Assembly (NCBI RefSeq): GCF_003666245.1
Contig: NZ_MJLZ01000021.1
Location: 1 to 64,000, forward strand
Length of the DNA: 64,000 nucleotides
Origin: Brenneria alni
GTDB taxonomy: Bacteria; Pseudomonadota; Gammaproteobacteria; Enterobacterales; Enterobacteriaceae
Direction of reading: 5' to 3'
The notes under the pieces are model-generated. The model saw only the letters and a program-made list of their open reading frames with translations. It was not told where the DNA came from and ran no database searches. Both the position numbers and the translations under genes were made by a program. Below are positions 1 to 9,017 of the stretch, one piece after another; within the stretch, counting starts at the first letter, position 1; each line of letters opens with the position of its first letter.

Positions 1-236
1 CATTTATATACAGTTTATAACGCTAATCTAAAAAATTTAATCAGCTTTAATCTCTATTTTTTATGGAAAATTAGCTAATACAGGGCGCTTTTTCCTGTGA
101 ATCTTCATTTACTGGGCTGACAAAGACGCAGGTAAACCTTTGGGCGGGAAAACGCGGTGATTTATTCTGCGAAGAGCGGCCTGGGGGGAGGTGGGAAAGC
201 CGCATGGCGATCGGGCGCGGGTTTACCGTAAACCAC
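1..236. other. Intergenic, no gene seen
   Basis: The left edge holds AT-rich DNA (about 1-100) followed by GC-rich DNA that runs into the 3' end of the leftward flavoprotein operon. The open frame starting near 204 on the plus strand is antisense to that operon and has no recognisable protein signature. I see no clear terminator. Confidence 0.5.
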
Positions 237-1673
237 TTATTTTACTCGTTCCCCGCTTTGCGCCAACTCGGCAAGGGTTATGGGTTTAAGGGGAAAGCGC
301 GCTCGCTGGTAGCCTACATCCTGCATCTTACGCTGTTGGGCGTGAGCCAGCAGTTGCGCCGCGTTTTGCCCACACATTCGCCCCTGACAGGCTCCCATTC
401 CGCAACGGGTAAATGCTTTGAGCTGGTTGGCGCCGCTACATCCCATTTTTGCCGCCGAGCGGATATCACCTGCGCTGATCTGTTCACAGCGGCAAATCAT
501 CACACGGTCTTCCGGTTGGTCAGCGGCCTGCGGTACAGGATACAGTGCGGCAAGAAACGGCCTGATCGCCAACTGTTTATGCAGTGCCGTCTGTAACTGC
601 TTTCCCTGTCTATTCCGTTCCTGAAGAGTGATAACGCCCGCGTCATGCAGTACCCCCAGCGTGGCGATTTGCCCGCTCAGTACCGAGGCCGCCGCGCCGA
701 CAATGCCGCTGGCATCACCGGCGATGTAAACGCCCGGCAGGCTGGACTGCTGCCAGTCGTCCAGTTCAGGTAACCAGTATTGGTATTGCTTATCCCAACT
801 CAGACGGCAACCCAGCGCATTCGCCAACTGATTGGCAGGCGTAACGCCAATGTGACTCAGCACCGAATGGGTGGTCAGCCGGTGTGCTTTCCCCCGATGG
901 GTGAAGTGGACGGCGCTGGCCTGCTCGTCACCCTCAATCGCCAGATTGCCGACGCCTGAAAAATAAGCAATGTTGGCTTTTTTTATTTCACGCAACAACT
1001 GCCAGCCTTTATACAGATAGCCTGGCGTATGCCGTAATGCGGCAGGCAGAAACGGCAGCGCGTTAAGGTAATGTCGGGGGGCGGTGGTGTCCAGAATGGC
1101 CTGAATATCTCCTCCGGCGCGTACCACCTGCGCGGCGAACAGCAATAGCAGCGGGCCGCTGCCCACCAACACGCTTTGCGACGGCGGGAGTAACCCGGCG
1201 GATTTCAGCAGCAACTGGGCCGCGCCCACGGTCATGGCGCCCGGCAGCGTCCAGCCCGGCATCGGGAACGTTCGCTCCTGTGCGCCGACGGCCAGCAAAA
1301 TAAAGCGCGCCTGAATTTGATGGTTGCGGGTGACCTCGCCTTTTTCCAACAAAAAGACCTGTTTTTCCGGCGTGATTTGCCAGACCAGCGTATTGGGCAG
1401 ATAGCGAATATGGGGGGAAAAAGCCTGTCCTGCAAGCTGGCGACCCGCGCTGTACTCGTCTCCAAAAATAGCGTTCGCATTGCTGATGGGCGAACGGGTC
1501 ACATTACGATAAATTTGTCCGCCGGGCAGCGGGTTTTCATCCACCAGCCAGACGGTAAGCCCGGCCTGACTGGCTTCCTGTGCCGCTTTTAAACCCGCTG
1601 GCCCCGCGCCGACGATCAGCAAATCAACCGTTTTTCCTGCTGCGGTCTGGTGAGTATCATCACTGTTTTTCAT
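237..1673 (-). CDS. FAD/NAD(P)-binding subunit of a multi-subunit amine/imino-acid dehydrogenase (HcnB/OoxA-like)
   Basis: This is the large flavoprotein subunit (478 aa) of a membrane-linked dehydrogenase of the HcnB / opine oxidase A / D-hydroxyproline dehydrogenase family, which oxidises small amines or imino acids. An N-terminal dinucleotide fold carries VDLLIVGAGPAGLKAA. A second nucleotide fold lies in the middle, with the typical YIAGDASGI motif further on. The C-terminus carries a BFD-like [2Fe-2S] site: MICRCEQ followed about 30 residues later by CGMGACQGRMCG. The ATG at 1673 was chosen because it overlaps the stop of the 2Fe-2S gene by four bases (ATGA); the longer frame upstream would run into that gene. 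It is the last gene of a three-gene leftward operon. The substrate is unknown; no transporter or catabolic gene sits beside it. Confidence 0.85.
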   Translation of the reverse strand: MKNSDDTHQTAAGKTVDLLIVGAGPAGLKAAQEASQAGLTVWLVDENPLPGGQIYRNVTRSPISNANAIFGDEYSAGRQLAGQAFSPHIRYLPNTLVWQITPEKQVFLLEKGEVTRNHQIQARFILLAVGAQERTFPMPGWTLPGAMTVGAAQLLLKSAGLLPPSQSVLVGSGPLLLLFAAQVVRAGGDIQAILDTTAPRHYLNALPFLPAALRHTPGYLYKGWQLLREIKKANIAYFSGVGNLAIEGDEQASAVHFTHRGKAHRLTTHSVLSHIGVTPANQLANALGCRLSWDKQYQYWLPELDDWQQSSLPGVYIAGDASGIVGAAASVLSGQIATLGVLHDAGVITLQERNRQGKQLQTALHKQLAIRPFLAALYPVPQAADQPEDRVMICRCEQISAGDIRSAAKMGCSGANQLKAFTRCGMGACQGRMCGQNAAQLLAHAQQRKMQDVGYQRARFPLKPITLAELAQSGERVK

Positions 1674-1978
1674 TGCACCACCCTTGCGCCATGAGGAAAT
1701 GCAATGCGCATACCGGCGCGTACCGGCGTCATACAACCCTGAATGTGTGGCGTGCCGTCCACCGTTACCCGGCATTCAAAACAACTGCCCATCATGCAAA
1801 AAGGCCCACGCGGCTGTTCATCAATGGCGGTTGTACGGCAGGCGGTAAAGCCGTTGGCCAGCAGCGCGGCGGCGATAGTCCAGTCCGGGCTGGCCTGCAA
1901 GGCGTTGCCATTAACCCAGATGGTGACTGACTGCGGGCTAACTGACGGCAAAGGGTGAAAGTGTAAATCGCTGGACAT
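1670..1978 (-). CDS. Small [2Fe-2S] subunit of the dehydrogenase (HcnA-like)
   Basis: This 102-residue protein is the electron-transfer subunit that pairs with the two flavoproteins around it. Its centre carries the clustered cysteines of a plant-type ferredoxin fold (CMMGSCFECRV, then a further cysteine in QGCMTPV), with an N-terminal stretch (TIWVNGNALQA) typical of the HcnA / hydroxyproline dehydrogenase gamma family. The ATG at 1978 gives the usual family length. Its first 41 bases overlap the upstream DadA-like gene, and its stop overlaps the next start by four bases, so the three genes are translationally coupled. Confidence 0.85.
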   Translation of the reverse strand: MSSDLHFHPLPSVSPQSVTIWVNGNALQASPDWTIAAALLANGFTACRTTAIDEQPRGPFCMMGSCFECRVTVDGTPHIQGCMTPVRAGMRIAFPHGARVVQ

Positions 1979-3071
1979 TGAACGCCTCAAAAAGATGGTG
2001 AAGTTTCCCGCCGAGGACCCAATCCGGCAGAAGGTTGCTGTGTAACGCGGCCAGCGTGACGCCGCTGTGACAGGTGACGGCAAACGCGCCGGGGTGACTG
2101 CCGGACGTATCGTAAACCGGGAGGCCGTCAGGCGTCATAATGCGTAATGCGCCCCAGGCGCGCACGATCCGTACCTCAGCCAGCGACGGAAAGGCCGCCA
2201 GCGCCCGTTGCGCCATATCGCGCTGAATAGCCGGCAACGTACCGTCATTCATCCCCACATGTTCATGCGAGTCGCCGATCATCACCGTACCTTCCTGCGT
2301 CTGGCGCAGCATGTTGCTGGGATAGTCGATCAGCAGCGCCAGACGTTCGGTTATCATCACCTGTCCGCGCACCGGCTCTATCGGAATAGATAATCCAACC
2401 TGTAACCCAAGCCGGGTATTCTCCAGTCCGGCGGCCAGCACAATCCGCTGCGCACGGAATTCGCCGCGTGAGGTATGCAGGATAAAACCAGTGGCATCAC
2501 GCTGAATTTCACTGACCGGCGATGAGGGGAAATAATCTCCGCCCGCCTGTATAAAAGCTTGCGACAGCGCCCGCAGCGTCAGCAGCGGGTTGACGTGACC
2601 GTCATGAGGCGAATAGATGGCGCCGGCAACCTGCGGCGAAATGGCAGGGACATGCTGACGCAAAGTCTCTGCGCGCCATACCTGATAGCTGAAATGGGGG
2701 TTACCCCGGCGCAATTTCCGCATCGCTTGTTCAGCCTGTTCCAGCGCATCATGGCTGAGACAAATATTCAAACCGCCGGGGCGGCGAAAACCGCAGTCGA
2801 TACCCGTTTTCGTTTGCAGACTTTGGGCAAAATCCTGCCATTGCGAAGCGGCAAGACAGGACAACGCATTATAGGATGGGCAGGTTAACCCTTTACCCTG
2901 AACCCAAACCAGTCCGAAATTACCGCGTGAAGCCCGGAAGTCGCGATCGCCGCCATCGCAAACCGCCACGCTGATCTTTTTCTGACTCAGGCCGTAAGCG
3001 ATGGCATGACCTACAATACCGCCGCCGATAACCACCACATCATAGTGCCGATTGATATCGTGCCGATTCAT
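1938..3071 (-). CDS. DadA-like FAD-dependent oxidoreductase subunit (HcnC/OoxB-like)
   Basis: This 377-residue protein of the DAO (D-amino-acid oxidase) family is the probable substrate-oxidising subunit of the complex. The N-terminus has the FAD-binding Rossmann motif (YDVVVIGGGIVGHAIAYGL). Further on are IVLAAGLENTRLG and the C-terminal GVTLAALHSNLL region typical of DadA/HcnC proteins. The ATG at 3071 has an AGGAA ribosome site about ten bases upstream; a start at 3146 would add 25 residues without a good ribosome site. It is the first gene of the operon, and the AT-rich stretch at 3185-3235 could hold the promoter. The gene order is C-A-B, not the A-B-C order of cyanide synthase, so I do not call it hcn. 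Confidence 0.8.
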   Translation of the reverse strand: MNRHDINRHYDVVVIGGGIVGHAIAYGLSQKKISVAVCDGGDRDFRASRGNFGLVWVQGKGLTCPSYNALSCLAASQWQDFAQSLQTKTGIDCGFRRPGGLNICLSHDALEQAEQAMRKLRRGNPHFSYQVWRAETLRQHVPAISPQVAGAIYSPHDGHVNPLLTLRALSQAFIQAGGDYFPSSPVSEIQRDATGFILHTSRGEFRAQRIVLAAGLENTRLGLQVGLSIPIEPVRGQVMITERLALLIDYPSNMLRQTQEGTVMIGDSHEHVGMNDGTLPAIQRDMAQRALAAFPSLAEVRIVRAWGALRIMTPDGLPVYDTSGSHPGAFAVTCHSGVTLAALHSNLLPDWVLGGKLHHLFEAFNVQRFTLSPFAVS

Positions 3072-3368
3072 AACTGACGATTCCTGCGCCGATGCAAGGG
3101 ATATATGCCGGTTCTGTCGTGCCGGATTCATTAACCGGCTATTCATGGAAAATTTCTTCTGTTCTTTTAACGGGCCTTGGCTAAGTTGCTGTCAAATTAA
3201 CAAATATATATTTTATATTGTATAAACTTTACGGAATAACGATTCTCATAAACTGCAAATGAGCGCAGGCCGCGTTGTACTGGCGGGTTGAGGGTAATAG
3301 TCACCCGCTCCGGCGACGCTTCAACCAGAGGGGCAGCCCGAAAAGAGCGGGAAAAAATAAGTTTAAAG

Positions 3369-3707
3369 TTAATTGTGAGGCGCAGTGGCAGTCTGTGAAA
3401 TGACGGTTTGGTTCTGCTGTTCGCTGTGTGAAATGCGATCGTGCGTTGAGGTTTTATCACTACCTGCCCGGTAATAGTCGTAGGGGAGCAGCAGGGTATC
3501 GGCCACAGCGGAAAATGGCAGGTCGAGAATCACCAGCGGCATCATTGCCCAACTGGTGTCGTCATCGCGCAACATATCCATACTGGCCCGTGTACCGGGA
3601 TAGTACCCCTGATCGCTGCCGGTGTGCGTCATTACGCTGGAACAACCGGCGGTTGCCATCACTCCGCTGCCGGTGATGATAAAAGAGAATAAAGCACTTT
3701 TCAGCAT
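3369..3707 (-). CDS. yidQ: YidQ/YceK-family lipoprotein
   Basis: This small envelope lipoprotein (112 aa from the start used) is of the YceK/YidQ family and its function is unknown. The N-terminus is a hydrophobic signal followed by a lipobox-like TAGCSS. The mature part carries the family hallmarks SSVMTHTGSDQGYYPGTRAS and a later LDLPFSAVADTLLLPYDYY. The gene lies divergent from ibpA, the same neighbourhood as in E. coli. Starts at 3725 or further upstream are possible; 3707 puts the hydrophobic segment right at the N-terminus. Confidence 0.85.
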   Translation of the reverse strand: MLKSALFSFIITGSGVMATAGCSSVMTHTGSDQGYYPGTRASMDMLRDDDTSWAMMPLVILDLPFSAVADTLLLPYDYYRAGSDKTSTHDRISHSEQQNQTVISQTATAPHN

Positions 3708-3888
3708 GGTTATATTACCGTCCATTAGAGATAGCGCGCCATGATTTACTATATACCTCGCAGCGCCAGATGAGCGCAATTCCATTATTTACGCTACGGC
3801 GATTCTTTAAATTGTATTGTTAAGTGTATGTGATAACCCGCGCTTCACCGGTGAATTTTGCATGAAAATACTAATTTTTGTTATCGGC

Positions 3889-3918
3889 CTATTGAAAGTC
3901 TGACAGAGGTCGCCATAT
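3889..3918 (+). promoter_or_regulatory. Candidate heat-shock sigma-32 promoter of ibpA
   Basis: A -35-like CTATTGAAA (3889-3897) and a -10-like CGCCATAT (3911-3918) are separated by 13 bases. This fits the CTTGAAA / CCCCATnT pattern and spacing of RpoH promoters. It lies about 110 bases before the ibpA start, leaving room for a structured leader. Confidence 0.55.
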
Positions 3919-3929
3919 TGATTACACGT

Positions 3930-4034
3930 CCGGCGAGAAAGATACGCCGTAAGGGTGTCTATCCGGGCTGCGAACCTGTCCTTAGGGAAGGTTGATTATG
4001 AATCCTCGCTGAATTTTTAGGAGGCTGTTTTATG
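3930..4034 (+). promoter_or_regulatory. ROSE-like RNA thermometer in the ibpA leader
   Basis: The leader is rich in short stems. It ends in TCGCT (about 4006-4010), about ten bases ahead of the ribosome site TAGGAGG (4018-4024). In known ROSE elements a UYGCU segment pairs with the Shine-Dalgarno at low temperature and melts on heat shock. The layout here matches that rule; the fold itself was not computed. Confidence 0.6.
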
Positions 4035-4445
4035 CGTAACCCTGACTTTTCCCCGCTTTATCGTTCCGCTATTGGTTTTGATCGCCTGTTCAATCTGCTG
4101 GAAACCGGCCAAACCCAAAGTAATGGCGGTTATCCCCCTTACAACGTCGAATTAGTCGACGAGAATCAATACCGTATCGCCATTGCTGTCGCCGGTTTTG
4201 CTGAACATGAGCTGGATATTACGGCGCACGACAATTTATTGATCGTAAAAGGGGCACATGCCGGTGAACCGGTAACCCGTAACTACTTATATCAAGGTAT
4301 TGCCGAGCGTAATTTTGAACGCAAGTTCCAGTTGGCTGAACATATTCAGATCAAAGGCGCCAATCTGGAAAACGGTTTGCTGTATATCGATCTGGAACGC
4401 ATTGTGCCGGAAACGATGAAACCACGCCGGATCGAGATTAAATAA
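4032..4445 (+). CDS. ibpA: Small heat-shock chaperone IbpA
   Basis: IbpA (137 aa, the family length) is a cytoplasmic small heat-shock protein that co-assembles with IbpB on unfolding proteins and passes them to ClpB and DnaK. It starts [20 protein letters not shown] and has an alpha-crystallin domain from about residue 35 to 125, with [17 protein letters not shown] and the C-terminal RRIEIK that carries the I-x-I anchor. It is followed after 131 bases by ibpB. Control is expected at transcription (sigma-32) and translation (ROSE-like leader). Confidence 0.97.
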   Translation: MRNPDFSPLYRSAIGFDRLFNLLETGQTQSNGGYPPYNVELVDENQYRIAIAVAGFAEHELDITAHDNLLIVKGAHAGEPVTRNYLYQGIAERNFERKFQLAEHIQIKGANLENGLLYIDLERIVPETMKPRRIEIK

Positions 4446-4499
4446 CCGGTATCCGCGCCTGCGTTCATACATTAGCGAATTAATCGACTAAACATCGTC

Positions 4500-4576
4500 C
4501 GCCGCATGGGGATGAACCCAGTAACCTCGCCGTGACTGGGAGAGACGGTCTCGCTTCATAGAAGGAGTAAATTATT
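4500..4576 (+). promoter_or_regulatory. ROSE-like RNA thermometer before ibpB
   Basis: The sequence directly before ibpB contains CTCGCTTCATAGAAGGAG (4550-4567). CGCTTC can pair across a short loop with GAAGG of the ribosome site. A second hairpin (CCCAGT with ACTGGG, 4517-4540) lies just upstream. This resembles the separate ibpB thermometer known from E. coli. The evidence is base complementarity only. Confidence 0.55.
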
Positions 4577-5026
4577 ATGCGTAACTATGATTTATCACCA
4601 CTATTACGTCAGTGGATCGGTTTTGACAAATTAGCCAGTTCGATGGGGAGCCAGGAGTCTATTGAATTTCCTCCCTATAACATTGAGAAAAAAGACGATA
4701 ACCATTATCGCATCACACTGGCGTTGGCGGGTTTTCAGCAGCGTGAGCTGGATATTGAAGTAGAAGGCCCGCGCCTGACGGTGAAAGGGAATCCGACGCC
4801 GACAAAGAAAAAAGTTGAGTATCTGCATCAAGGGCTGGTGTTTAAGCCATTTTCCCTGGGCTTTACGCTGGCGGAACATCTGCATGTCTCTGATGCTCAG
4901 TTTGAACACGGGTTGCTGCATATCGATCTGGTTCGTGAAGTACCAGAAGCATTGCAGCCGCAGCGAATTGCTATCGGCACTAGCCGTCCGGCATTGACCC
5001 AGGCGTCAGCTGACGATAAGTCATAA
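4577..5026 (+). CDS. ibpB: Small heat-shock chaperone IbpB
   Basis: IbpB (149 aa) is the partner of IbpA and releases bound substrates to the disaggregation machinery. It shares the N-terminal pattern [20 protein letters not shown] and an alpha-crystallin domain ([20 protein letters not shown] through [11 protein letters not shown]). It ends in an RIAIG anchor followed by a polar tail. It forms an operon with ibpA but has its own thermometer-like leader and a strong AAGGAG ribosome site. Confidence 0.97.
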   Translation: MRNYDLSPLLRQWIGFDKLASSMGSQESIEFPPYNIEKKDDNHYRITLALAGFQQRELDIEVEGPRLTVKGNPTPTKKKVEYLHQGLVFKPFSLGFTLAEHLHVSDAQFEHGLLHIDLVREVPEALQPQRIAIGTSRPALTQASADDKS

Positions 5027-5292
5027 TTTTCGTTTATAACCATTTTGTTTGTTTTGCCCGCCGCTTTGCCGAGTAGCGAGCATTTTTCGGGGCGGGCTAT
5101 TCCTGCCCGCCACCCTTACGGGCCGTCGCTGATGCGACGTCAAAAGTAATGGAAATTTTTTGTGCTGCCCGCCACGTTTCCCGCCGTGCCATTCTGCCAG
5201 AATCAATAACAGTAAAAGCGTATTCTCAACTGAATAGCTTGTTTTTACTCTTATTCTTTCCATGAAGATACGTCCACACAAGGATACAAGGT

Positions 5293-6951
5293 ATGAGTGA
5301 TATTGCGCTTACCGTTAGTATGCTGGCGCTGGTGGCGGTTCTGGGGTTATGGATCGGCAACTGGCGGATTTATGGTGTAGGTTTAGGGATTGGCGGGGTT
5401 TTGTTTGGTGGGATCATCGTCGGGCATTTTGCCGAGAGCTATCAGTTTACGCTGAATGGCGACATGCTGCATTTTATTCAGGAGTTTGGGTTAATTCTGT
5501 TTGTTTATACCATCGGCATTCAGGTTGGGCCGGGGTTTTTCGCTTCGTTACGCGTTTCTGGTCTGCGTCTCAACGGTTTTGCTATTCTGACCGTCCTCCT
5601 CGGCTGTGTAGTGACCGTTATCATTCATAAAATTTTCAATGTGCCTCTGCCCATCATACTGGGGATCTTTTCTGGCGCCGTAACTAACACGCCTTCTCTG
5701 GGAGCGGGCCAGCAAATTCTGACCGATCTCGGTTCCAGCAGCGCACTGGTCAATCAGATGGGGATGGGGTATGCCATGGCTTACCCGTTGGGTATCTGCG
5801 GAATTTTGCTGGTGATGTGGCTGATGCGTGTTTTGTTTCGCGTGGTGATCGATGCGGAAGCCAAGCAGTTTGACAACAACAGCGGTATGCATCATGAACA
5901 ACTGCATACCATGAATGTGGCCGTCACGAATTCAAACCTGCAAGGATTGGCCATTCAGGATGTACCGATTCTGAATCGTGATGCCATTGTGTGCTCTCGC
6001 CTTAAGCGTGGTGATGAACTGGTGGTGCCTTCCCTCACGACCATTATTCAACTGGGGGATTATTTACATCTGGTTGGCGCGAAAAGCGATCTGGAGCAAG
6101 CGCGGTTGGTTATCGGTAATGAAGTGGATACCTCATTATCGACCAGTGGCACAAAGTTGCACGTAGAACGGGTGGTGGTGACCAATGAGAAAGTGCTGGG
6201 ACGTAAGATCCGTGAATTAAATCTGAAACAAAATTACGATGTGGTGATTTCCCGCCTTAACCGTGCCGGTGTCGAACTCATCGCCAGCAATAATGCCAGC
6301 CTGCAATTCGGCGATATTCTTAATCTGGTTGGGCGCAAGACCGCGATTGATGCGGTTGCCGATATTGTGGGAAATGCACAGCAGAAATTGCAACAGGTAC
6401 AAATGTTGCCGGTGTTTATTGGTGTCGGACTCGGTGTATTGCTGGGATCTATCCCGCTGTTTATCCCCGGTTTCCCGGTAGCCTTACGGCTGGGGCTGGC
6501 TGGCGGACCACTGGTGGTTGCGTTGATTTTGGGGCGTATCGGCGGTATCGGCAAGCTGTATTGGTTTATGCCCCCCAGCGCCAACCTTGCCTTGCGCGAA
6601 CTGGGTATTGTGCTGTTTTTGTCGGTTGTCGGGCTGAAATCGGGCGGTGACTTCATGGATACGCTGCTGTATGGCGATGGCATATGGTGGATTGGATACG
6701 GGGCGTTAATTACCATTATTCCGTTGCTGATTGTCGGTATTTTGGCGCGGGTGGTCAGCAAAATGAATTATCTGACGCTATGCGGTATGTTGTCAGGGTC
6801 AATGACGGATCCGCCGGCGCTGGCATTCGCTAATGGATTACATCCCACCAGCGGTGCGGCGGCGTTGTCTTATGCCACGGTGTACCCATTAGCGATGTTC
6901 CTGCGCATTATGTCGCCACAACTGTTGGCGGTTCTGTTTTGGGCGATGTGA
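5293..6951 (+). CDS. yidE: YidE, AspT/YbjL-family membrane antiporter
   Basis: This 552-residue inner-membrane protein is of the aspartate-alanine antiporter superfamily. Two sets of hydrophobic helices (about 1-180 and 370-552) flank a cytoplasmic middle with two RCK_C (TrkA-C) domains around residues 190-275 and 285-360. The duplicated AspT-type segments include [15 protein letters not shown] in the first half and [15 protein letters not shown] in the second. The substrate is unknown. Its place after ibpAB is conserved with E. coli, though it has a separate start 266 bases downstream. Confidence 0.93.
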   Translation: MSDIALTVSMLALVAVLGLWIGNWRIYGVGLGIGGVLFGGIIVGHFAESYQFTLNGDMLHFIQEFGLILFVYTIGIQVGPGFFASLRVSGLRLNGFAILTVLLGCVVTVIIHKIFNVPLPIILGIFSGAVTNTPSLGAGQQILTDLGSSSALVNQMGMGYAMAYPLGICGILLVMWLMRVLFRVVIDAEAKQFDNNSGMHHEQLHTMNVAVTNSNLQGLAIQDVPILNRDAIVCSRLKRGDELVVPSLTTIIQLGDYLHLVGAKSDLEQARLVIGNEVDTSLSTSGTKLHVERVVVTNEKVLGRKIRELNLKQNYDVVISRLNRAGVELIASNNASLQFGDILNLVGRKTAIDAVADIVGNAQQKLQQVQMLPVFIGVGLGVLLGSIPLFIPGFPVALRLGLAGGPLVVALILGRIGGIGKLYWFMPPSANLALRELGIVLFLSVVGLKSGGDFMDTLLYGDGIWWIGYGALITIIPLLIVGILARVVSKMNYLTLCGMLSGSMTDPPALAFANGLHPTSGAAALSYATVYPLAMFLRIMSPQLLAVLFWAM

Positions 6952-7443
6952 AATACGCTCCGGCGGCTGCAAATAAAATCAAGATGAGGGGGAAACCTCT
7001 CCTTCGTTTTTTAGCTATCTTTTGCCAGGCATAATTTTATTATCATTACAAATATTGTGGTTTTATGTTTAATTCTTTGAGAATAAACTAAGTTAATTAT
7101 ATGTTCTCTAATTGTTGTAACTTATTGATTTTAAGATGTGATATTTACCAACTTAAATTAATAAATGGCGTGATAATTAACTTAATAAACATCTTTAGTA
7201 GTTAAAGTAAAGATGATGCTAAAGTGCTTTATAATATCATATTCCTATTAATCATTTGATTTGATAAAACGAGAAAAACCTGACCTGTTTTCTCGTCTTT
7301 TTTTCTGCTGATGTTCCCTGTTGTGCTAGTTAATACAGTATTAACCAGTAGGGTGATGAAGGAAGAATAATGAAATGCCAACTTCTCCACACGGGACATC
7401 CGTTGTAAATTAACGAATTCCGTTTAATGAAGAGTGGTGTTCT
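6952..7443. other. AT-rich intergenic region between yidE and the DASS carrier
   Basis: A weak hairpin with a T-run follows yidE (GAGG with CCTC at 6986-6999, then CGTTTTTT), a possible terminator. The DNA from 7020 to 7260 is strongly AT-rich. A clear terminator lies at 7269-7304. No protein-coding frame with a signature was found. Confidence 0.5.
7269..7304 (+). terminator. Strong intrinsic terminator in the intergenic region
   Basis: A nine-base perfect stem (ACGAGAAAA at 7269-7277 with TTTTCTCGT at 7288-7296) is followed by C and seven T. It lies 320 bases after yidE and 140 bases before the next gene, so it may end yidE read-through or a short RNA. Confidence 0.75.
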
Positions 7444-8856
7444 ATGTCTGCGAATAGTGGCAGGTTGTTAAAGCTTCTGATTATAATTTGTATCGCCGGT
7501 GGGTTATGGCTACTCCCGGTTCCTGATGGTGTCAAGCCTGACGCCTGGCACCTAATGGCGCTTTTTATTGCCACAGTGGTTGGTCTGATCCTTTCCCCTT
7601 ACCCGCTGGGCGCGATGGCGATGTTCAGTCTGACGTCGGTCGTCATATTGGGCTTGCTCTCCATTAAAGATGTTCTTGCTGGTTTCAGCGATCCGACCAT
7701 CTGGATGATCGCCTGCGCATTCTTTATTTCACGCGGTTTTATTAAAACGGGCTTTGGCCGGCGTATCGGCTTGGTGTTTATCAGCAAACTGGGTAATAGC
7801 TCGCTGGGGCTGTCTTATGGGCTGGTGTTCACCGACTTGTTGTTCGCCCCGGCCATGCCTTCAACATCAGCGCGCTGTGGCGGGATTATAACACCGCTGT
7901 TCCGTTCTATCGCTGAGGCCTATGACTCTACGCCGGAAAAAGGAACCCAACGCCGTATCGGCGCCTTTCTGGTGCAGTCCATTTTCCAGTGTAATGCCGT
8001 AACTTCCGCCATGTTTATGACTTCTATGGCCGGTAACCCAATGGTGGCTAAACTGGCCTCACAGTTCGATATTCATATCAGTTGGACTGACTGGGCGCTG
8101 GCAACGCTGTTACCCGGCTTCCTCTCTCTGGCTCTGATCCCCTATCTGATTTACCGTTTCTATCCGCCAGAGCTGAAGAAAACCTCAGAAATGCGGGCGA
8201 TTGCGGTAGAACGTCTGCGTGAAATGGGGTCGATGAGCCGTGATGAATGGATCGTATTGGGCGTGTTCCTGGGGTTGGTTACGTTTTGGGTGCTGGGCTC
8301 TACGCTGAATATTGACGCCACTCTGACTGCGCTGGCTGGCCTGTGCGTGTTGTTGTTGAGCCGTGCACTGTCCTGGGACGATGTTATCGGTGAAAAGGAA
8401 GCCTGGCATACCGTGGTGTGGTTCGCGGTTCTGATGACGCTGGCCGGTCAGCTCAATAAGATGGGATTGATCGCCTGGCTTGGCGGGCTGGCAGGCGGCG
8501 CCGTGAGCGGTATGCATTGGCTGCCGATGCTGGGTCTGCTGTTGCTGATTTACTACTATAGCCACTATTTGATGGCAAGTGCGATTGCCCATATCAGCGC
8601 CATGTATGCAATTTTCGTATCGATTGCCCTGGCGGCGGGCGCGCCTCCAATGCTGACGGTTATCGTCTTTGGTATCTTCAGTAACCTGTTTATGTCCACC
8701 ACTCACTACTCCAGCGGCCCGGCGCCGATTCTGTTCGGCTGTGGTTACATGCCGTTAAGCACCTGGTGGAAGATCGGCTTCTTTGTCAGCCTGGTGATCA
8801 TCCCTATCTGGCTGGTGGTTGGCGGTATGTGGTGGAAAGTGCTCGGTTACTGGTAA
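7444..8856 (+). CDS. DASS-family (CitT/TtdT-like) dicarboxylate carrier
   Basis: This 470-residue inner-membrane carrier of the divalent anion:Na+ symporter (DASS/CitT) family probably moves C4-dicarboxylates or related acids. It is almost wholly hydrophobic helices. It carries paired family motifs: an FQCNAVTSAMFMTSMAGNP loop in the first half and SNLFMSTTHYSSGPAPILFG in the second. It sits directly before dcuSR, which sense C4-dicarboxylates, so it is probably their target. A hairpin terminator follows it. The exact substrate (succinate, malate, tartrate, citrate) cannot be read from the sequence. Confidence 0.88.
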   Translation: MSANSGRLLKLLIIICIAGGLWLLPVPDGVKPDAWHLMALFIATVVGLILSPYPLGAMAMFSLTSVVILGLLSIKDVLAGFSDPTIWMIACAFFISRGFIKTGFGRRIGLVFISKLGNSSLGLSYGLVFTDLLFAPAMPSTSARCGGIITPLFRSIAEAYDSTPEKGTQRRIGAFLVQSIFQCNAVTSAMFMTSMAGNPMVAKLASQFDIHISWTDWALATLLPGFLSLALIPYLIYRFYPPELKKTSEMRAIAVERLREMGSMSRDEWIVLGVFLGLVTFWVLGSTLNIDATLTALAGLCVLLLSRALSWDDVIGEKEAWHTVVWFAVLMTLAGQLNKMGLIAWLGGLAGGAVSGMHWLPMLGLLLLIYYYSHYLMASAIAHISAMYAIFVSIALAAGAPPMLTVIVFGIFSNLFMSTTHYSSGPAPILFGCGYMPLSTWWKIGFFVSLVIIPIWLVVGGMWWKVLGYW

Positions 8857-8907
8857 GGCCAGAGAGATCCCTTGCCTTTAAATCGATTTATGTCTCTTCC
8901 TGAAATG

Positions 8908-8938
8908 ACGCTCTTTGCCACCTGCTGGTAAAGAGCGT
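8908..8938 (+). terminator. Hairpin after the DASS carrier
   Basis: ACGCTCTTT (8908-8916) pairs perfectly with AAAGAGCGT (8930-8938). Only a weak T-rich stretch follows, so this may be a terminator or an attenuator before dcuS. Confidence 0.55.
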
Positions 8939-9017
8939 TCAGTGTTTACAGCGCTACGCGAAAAGCGATGAAACAGTATAAGATAACGGTGTGATGATGG
9001 TCATTCCGGAGAGCGAC

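Noticed and set aside
204-596. Open frame of 130 codons on the plus strand
   Set aside because: It is antisense to the HcnB-like gene and has no protein signature or ribosome site.
237-3071. Reading the flavoenzyme operon as hydrogen cyanide synthase hcnABC
   Set aside because: The family is shared, but the gene order differs and opine or hydroxyproline dehydrogenases fit equally well; no evidence for cyanide formation.
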